Positions 6,525-9,536 of a DNA stretch of 9,536 bases are shown here, one piece after another. Source of the stretch: an uncultured Oscillospiraceae bacterium (GTDB taxonomy: Bacteria; Bacillota; Clostridia; Oscillospirales; Oscillospiraceae); assembly GCA_934659415.1 (NCBI GenBank), contig CAKUHW010000029.1:1-9536 (forward strand), written 5' to 3'. The notes beneath the pieces were generated by a model that had not been told where the DNA came from, did no database searches, and saw nothing but the letters and a program-made list of their open reading frames with translations. A program made the translations under genes and the position numbers. Numbering within the stretch: the first letter of the stretch is position 1; the number at the start of each line of letters is the position of its first letter.

Positions 6525-7469
6525 ATGGCAAAATTCAGCGAATTCACCTTCCCGTCCTCCGACGGGATCCACCAGGTCTGCGCCAGCCTCTGGCTGCCCG
6601 ACGAGGGCGCGCCCCGGGGTGTGGTGCAGATCGTCCACGGCGTGGCGGAGTATGTGGGCCGCTATGACGCCCTGGCCCGCTTTCTTGCCGGGCACGGCTA
6701 TGCCGTGGTGGGGGACGACCATCTGGGCCACGGGCGCACCGCCGCGGTGGACGGCAAATTCGGATGGTTCGCCGACCATGACGGCTGGACCCTCATCGTG
6801 GCAGACGAGCACGCCCTGCGCCGGCAGATGGGGGAGCGCTTTCCCGGCGCGCCCTATTTTCTGCTGGGCCACTCCATGGGCTCCTTCATGACCCGCACCT
6901 ATCTCTGCCGCTACCCCGGCGAGGTGGACGGGGCCATCCTCTCCGGCACCGGGCAGGAGAGCGCCCTGGCCGTGGGGGCCGGCAAGCTGCTGGCCGGGCT
7001 CATCGGCCTGGTCCGGGGCAGCGGCTATTCCAGTACCCTGGTCAACGGCCTGGTGCTGGGCGCCTACAACAAGAAGTTCGCCCCCAACCGCACCAGCGCT
7101 GACTGGATCAGCCGGGATGAGGCGGAGGTGGACAAGTATATGGACGATCCGCTGTGCCAATTTGTTCCCACCGTGGGGATGTACCGGGACATGTTCACCG
7201 GCCTGCAGTATATCTCCAGCCCGCGGGCCCTGGCGCAGATGGACCCGGATACGCCGGTGTACCTCTACTCCGGGGACCGGGACCCCGTGGGCTCCATGGG
7301 CGCGGGGGCGCGCAAGGTGTGGGGCTATTTCAAAAAGTACGGCACCCGGGACCTGCAGCTGAAGCTGTATGAGGGCGGCCGCCACGAGATGCACAACGAG
7401 CTGGGCCGGGAGCAGGTGTACGCCGACGTGCTGGCCTGGCTGGACGCCCACTGCACTCCGGCGGAGTGA
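6525..7469 (+). CDS. Alpha/beta hydrolase, monoacylglycerol lipase / lysophospholipase (PldB-like) type
   Basis: A 314-residue serine hydrolase with no signal peptide, so probably cytosolic, expected to cleave an ester such as a monoacylglycerol or lysophospholipid; the true substrate is unknown. The family motif IVHGVAEYVGRY (about 36-47) supplies the oxyanion HG. DDHLGHG at 64-70 corresponds to the conserved DxxGHG. The nucleophile elbow GHSMGS gives S117, SGDRDPVG gives the acid D253, and GGRHEMHNE gives H287, so the full catalytic triad is present. The region from about 145 to 235 is the variable lid. The ATG at 6525 follows only a weak G-rich ribosome-binding site (GGGGGGAA). It is first in an operon: mtaB begins 30 nt after the stop. 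Hydrolase and tRNA methylthiotransferase have no obvious shared pathway. Confidence 0.88.
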   Translation: MAKFSEFTFPSSDGIHQVCASLWLPDEGAPRGVVQIVHGVAEYVGRYDALARFLAGHGYAVVGDDHLGHGRTAAVDGKFGWFADHDGWTLIVADEHALRRQMGERFPGAPYFLLGHSMGSFMTRTYLCRYPGEVDGAILSGTGQESALAVGAGKLLAGLIGLVRGSGYSSTLVNGLVLGAYNKKFAPNRTSADWISRDEAEVDKYMDDPLCQFVPTVGMYRDMFTGLQYISSPRALAQMDPDTPVYLYSGDRDPVGSMGAGARKVWGYFKKYGTRDLQLKLYEGGRHEMHNELGREQVYADVLAWLDAHCTPAE

Positions 7470-7499
7470 GCGCGAAGGACCTGAAGAGGTATCATCACC

Positions 7500-8813
7500 A
7501 TGAATATCGCGATCTATACCCTGGGCTGCAAGGTAAACCAGTATGAGACCCAGGCCATCGAGGCGGAGCTGCTCCGCCGGGGGCACACCCTGGTGCCCTT
7601 CGGCGCGCAGGCGGACGCCTACATTATCAACACCTGCACCGTCACCGCCGTCAGCGACAGCAAGTGCCGCAACATGATCCACCGGGCCCAGCAGCACCGG
7701 CCCGCCGCCGTGGTGGCCGTGTGCGGCTGCTACGCCCAGACCGAGCCGGAGGCCGTGGCCGCCATGGGGGTGGACCTTGTGGGAGGCTCTGCCGGGCGGA
7801 TACAGTTTCTGGACGACCTGGAGGCCGTGGCCGCCGCCCGGACGGCGGGCGAGGGAGAGGCTCCGCCCCGGCCCCTGGTGACCGCCGGCAGCATCCTGAC
7901 CCAGCGGGTCTTTGAGGAGCTGCCCGCCGGAGGTCTGGCCGGGCGCACCCGGGCCATGCTGAAGGTGGAGGACGGGTGCGTCAATTTCTGCACCTACTGC
8001 ATCATCCCCTATGCCCGGGGCCCCGTGCGCTCCCTCCCGCTGGAGAAGGCGGTGGAGCAGGCCCGCCGCCTGGCGGAGGAGGGCTACCGGGAGATCGTGC
8101 TCACGGGCATTGAGATCTCCTCCTGGGGCCGGGAGCTGGGGCAGGGACTGTCCCTCATCGACCTCACCGAGGCCCTGTGCACTGCCGTCCCCGCCCTGCG
8201 CGTCCGCCTGGGCTCTCTGGAGCCGCGCACCATCACCGGGGACTTCTGCCGCCGCGCCGCCGCCCTGCCCAATCTGTGCCCCCACTTCCACCTGTCCATG
8301 CAGGCCGGGTGCGACGCAGTGCTGCGGCGGATGAACCGGAAATATGACTCCGCCCGGTATTATGAGAGCGTTGCATTACTGCGGGGATACTTTGACCGTC
8401 CCGCCATCACCACGGACATGATCGTGGGGTTTCCCGGGGAGACGGAGGAGGAGTTTTCCGCCGGGCTGGACTTCATCCGCCGCTGCGCGTTTTCCGCCAT
8501 ACATATCTTCCCCTACTCCCGCCGGCCGGGTACGCCTGCGGCGGCCATGCCCGACCAGGTCCCCCTGGGGGTGAAGAAGGAGCGCGCCCGCCGGGCCGCC
8601 CAGGCGGCGGCGGAGATGGAGAGGGCCTATCTGGACAGCTGGGTGGGCGCGCGCCTGCCGGTGCTGTTTGAGGAGGAGAAGGACGGCCTGTGGCAGGGCC
8701 ATGCCCCCAACTATGTGCTGGTGCGCGCAGCTGGGTCCGGCCTGCACAACTGTCTGCGGGAGGTACGCATCGACGGCGTGGGACCGGAGGGCCTGCTGGG
8801 CACGGTGCTGTAA
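7500..8813 (+). CDS. mtaB: tRNA (N6-threonylcarbamoyladenosine(37)-C2)-methylthiotransferase MtaB
   Basis: A radical-SAM enzyme that adds a methylthio group to t6A at position 37, next to the anticodon of ANN-decoding tRNAs, giving ms2t6A (YqeV in Bacillus subtilis). The 437-residue protein shows the three-part architecture. The N-terminal MTTase domain supplies cluster ligands C10 (TLGCKVNQYE), C46 (NTCTVT) and C77 (CGCYAQ). The radical-SAM core has CVNFCTYC with C160, C164 and C167. A C-terminal TRAM domain covers about 376-437. HLSMQAGCDAVLRRMNRKYD near 264-283 and DMIVGFPGE near 306-314 are family hallmarks and place it with MtaB rather than MiaB or RimO. The ATG at 7500 opens directly into the first conserved motif and has GAGG about 10 nt upstream. 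A hairpin terminator overlaps the stop codon. Confidence 0.93.
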   Translation: MNIAIYTLGCKVNQYETQAIEAELLRRGHTLVPFGAQADAYIINTCTVTAVSDSKCRNMIHRAQQHRPAAVVAVCGCYAQTEPEAVAAMGVDLVGGSAGRIQFLDDLEAVAAARTAGEGEAPPRPLVTAGSILTQRVFEELPAGGLAGRTRAMLKVEDGCVNFCTYCIIPYARGPVRSLPLEKAVEQARRLAEEGYREIVLTGIEISSWGRELGQGLSLIDLTEALCTAVPALRVRLGSLEPRTITGDFCRRAAALPNLCPHFHLSMQAGCDAVLRRMNRKYDSARYYESVALLRGYFDRPAITTDMIVGFPGETEEEFSAGLDFIRRCAFSAIHIFPYSRRPGTPAAAMPDQVPLGVKKERARRAAQAAAEMERAYLDSWVGARLPVLFEEEKDGLWQGHAPNYVLVRAAGSGLHNCLREVRIDGVGPEGLLGTVL

Positions 8814-8857
8814 GGCCGGCGGAGCGGGCCAAAAACGGGCGTTCCGGCGGTCTTTTT
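8812..8857 (+). terminator. Rho-independent terminator of the hydrolase-mtaB operon
   Basis: The left arm AAGGCCGGCGGAGCG (8812-8826) pairs with 8840-8854 (CGTTCCGGCGGTCTT) around a 13-nt loop. The 15-position stem has one G-G mismatch and two G-U pairs, and a short T-run follows (8853-8857). The stem begins inside the mtaB TAA stop codon. Confidence 0.75.
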
Positions 8858-8888
8858 GACAAAAATCCGAAAAAACGAAAATAAACCC

Positions 8889-8917
8889 TTACGTTTTCCC
8901 GAAAAATGTGTTACACT
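8889..8917 (+). promoter_or_regulatory. Candidate promoter of the carD-family gene
   Basis: TGTTACACT at 8909-8917 reads as an extended -10 (TG, one base, TACACT, 4 of 6 consensus) inside an A/T-rich island that contrasts with the G+C-rich surroundings. The -35 position at 17-bp spacing (8889-8894, TTACGT) is poor. Transcription would begin near 8924, about 26 nt before the ATG. Confidence 0.45.
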
Positions 8918-8949
8918 AAAGAAAATAAGAGGACGGGAGGCGCGGAGGG

Positions 8950-9435
8950 ATGTATGCGCAGGGAGACAAGGTCATATACGGCAGCAGCGGGGTCTGCGTG
9001 GTAGAGGAGCTGTGCACCCCCAATTTTACCCGGGAGGAGCGGGGCCGGCAGTACTACCGCCTGCGCCCCCTCTACGGCACCGAGACCATCTATGCCCCTG
9101 TGGATACCACTGCCTATATGCGCCCGGTGATCACCCGGGAGGCCGCCCACGCCCTGATCGCCCGCATCCCGGAGATCGAAGAGCAGGTGTGCGACAGCCA
9201 CAGCATCACCGCCCTGCGCCAGCAGTATGAGGCGTTTTTTCGGGCCCACGACTGTGAGGGCTACATCCGCCTGATCAAGGGCGTGCTGCGCAAGGGCCGG
9301 GGCGGGCGCAAGCTGGGCCAGACAGACCAGCGCTACTGGAAGCGCGCCCAGGATGTGCTCTACGGTGAGCTGGCTGCCGCGCTGGAGCTGCAGCCCGACG
9401 AGGTGCCCGCCTATCTGAAGGGCGCGCTGGACTGA
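8950..9435 (+). CDS. CarD/CdnL-family transcriptional regulator
   Basis: A 161-residue stand-alone member of the CarD_CdnL_TRCF family. These proteins bind the RNA polymerase beta subunit through an N-terminal Tudor-like domain and contact promoter DNA at the upstream edge of the bubble through a helical C-terminal domain, stabilising open complexes. The N-terminal domain is residues 1-60, beginning MYAQGDKVIYGSSGVCVVEE, with YYRLRPLYGTETIYAPVD forming its later strands. The helical part spans about 63-158 and includes the basic segment RKGRGGRKLGQTDQRYWKRA near 114-133 and LYGELAAAL near 137-145. The length is normal. GGGAGG lies 9 nt before the ATG, and the gene has its own A/T-rich leader behind the mtaB terminator, so it is probably transcribed alone. 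Which promoters it controls cannot be deduced. Confidence 0.92.
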   Translation: MYAQGDKVIYGSSGVCVVEELCTPNFTREERGRQYYRLRPLYGTETIYAPVDTTAYMRPVITREAAHALIARIPEIEEQVCDSHSITALRQQYEAFFRAHDCEGYIRLIKGVLRKGRGGRKLGQTDQRYWKRAQDVLYGELAAALELQPDEVPAYLKGALD

Positions 9436-9458
9436 GAACAAAAGCAAAACAGCAGCAG

Positions 9459-9486
9459 AGGCCGCGGGGCGTATGCCCCGCGGCCT
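9459..9486. repeat. Perfect 12-bp G+C-rich hairpin after the carD gene
   Basis: AGGCCGCGGGGC (9459-9470), loop GTAT, and the exact complement at 9475-9486. It lies 23 nt after the carD stop, where a terminator is expected, but no T-run follows directly on the plus strand. It may act together with the hairpin at 9492-9523. Confidence 0.65.
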
Positions 9487-9491
9487 TCGGG

Positions 9492-9523
9492 CCGTCAAAA
9501 AACTCAAGGACGTTTTTTGACGG
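9492..9523. terminator. Perfect 12-bp hairpin with A6/T6 in the stem, probable bidirectional terminator or repeat end
   Basis: CCGTCAAAAAAC (9492-9503), an 8-nt loop and the exact complement GTTTTTTGACGG (9512-9523). The T-run is inside the stem rather than after it, so it is not a textbook terminator by itself. The run of six T follows the preceding G+C hairpin by about 26 nt. The sequence after 9523 (13 nt) is too short to tell whether another gene or repeat begins. Confidence 0.5.
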
Positions 9524-9536
9524 GTAAGCTGCAGCC

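Noticed and set aside
6492..8291. Long minus-strand open frame (about 600 codons) opposite the hydrolase and mtaB
   Set aside because: It spans two well-supported plus-strand genes and their intergenic gap, has a biased composition and shows no family motif. It is a codon-bias artefact.
8856..8861. Perfect TTGACA after mtaB
   Set aside because: No acceptable -10 hexamer lies 16-18 bp downstream, and the site overlaps the terminator T-run. I treat it as an orphan match.
1..9536. Defence system, prophage, CRISPR or biosynthetic cluster
   Set aside because: Every long frame with good motifs belongs to a common household family; there is no regularly spaced direct repeat, integrase, transposase, nuclease/ATPase pair or toxin-antitoxin pair in the sequence.

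Overview
The window is a G+C-rich stretch of bacterial chromosome carrying ordinary household genes. It most resembles a gut Clostridia member of the Oscillospiraceae type (Flavonifractor / Lawsonibacter / Oscillibacter-like). The reasons are the strong G/C bias at wobble positions, Firmicute-style Shine-Dalgarno sequences in front of nearly every gene, a surface protein with SLH repeats, a stand-alone CarD regulator, a BaiN/HI0933-type flavoprotein, and a short imperfect inverted-repeat element of a kind I recall from intergenic DNA of these bacteria. The placement is inference from gene content; no rRNA or other decisive marker is present. I see no tRNA, CRISPR array, integrase, transposase or phage gene.

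Layout. (1) Positions 2-1735, plus strand: two permeases of a branched-chain amino acid ABC transporter, livH (5' end outside the window) and livM, closed by a strong bidirectional terminator at 1754-1791. (2) Positions 1798-4222, minus strand: a compact three-gene operon read from right to left. It holds a BaiN/HI0933-family FAD oxidoreductase, an RluA-type pseudouridine synthase that starts inside the previous stop codon (TGATG), and a small nitroreductase. A candidate promoter with an embedded perfect palindrome lies just upstream. (3) Positions 4223-4540: gene-free, largely filled by a hairpin-rich inverted-repeat element of about 140 bp. (4) Positions 4541-6400, minus strand: a secreted S41 C-terminal-processing-type peptidase with PDZ domain and C-terminal SLH repeats. 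(5) Positions 6401-6524: a divergent intergenic region in which the two best promoter candidates face and overlap each other. (6) Positions 6525-8813, plus strand: an alpha/beta hydrolase of the monoacylglycerol-lipase/lysophospholipase type followed 30 nt later by mtaB, the tRNA t6A37 methylthiotransferase, then a terminator. (7) Positions 8950-9435, plus strand: a CarD-family transcription factor, followed by two perfect 12-bp hairpins at the window edge.

Functionally, livHM are the membrane part of an amino acid importer whose substrate-binding protein and ATPases must be encoded elsewhere, most likely upstream because transcription stops after livM. Two genes modify RNA (the RluA-type enzyme and MtaB) and two are flavin enzymes. 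The peptidase is predicted to act outside the membrane, held to the wall by SLH repeats. I did not find a convincing undescribed system. The items most worth a second look are the SLH-anchored S41 peptidase with its face-to-face promoter arrangement, the palindrome inside the oxidoreductase promoter, the intergenic inverted-repeat element, and the paired hairpins after carD.
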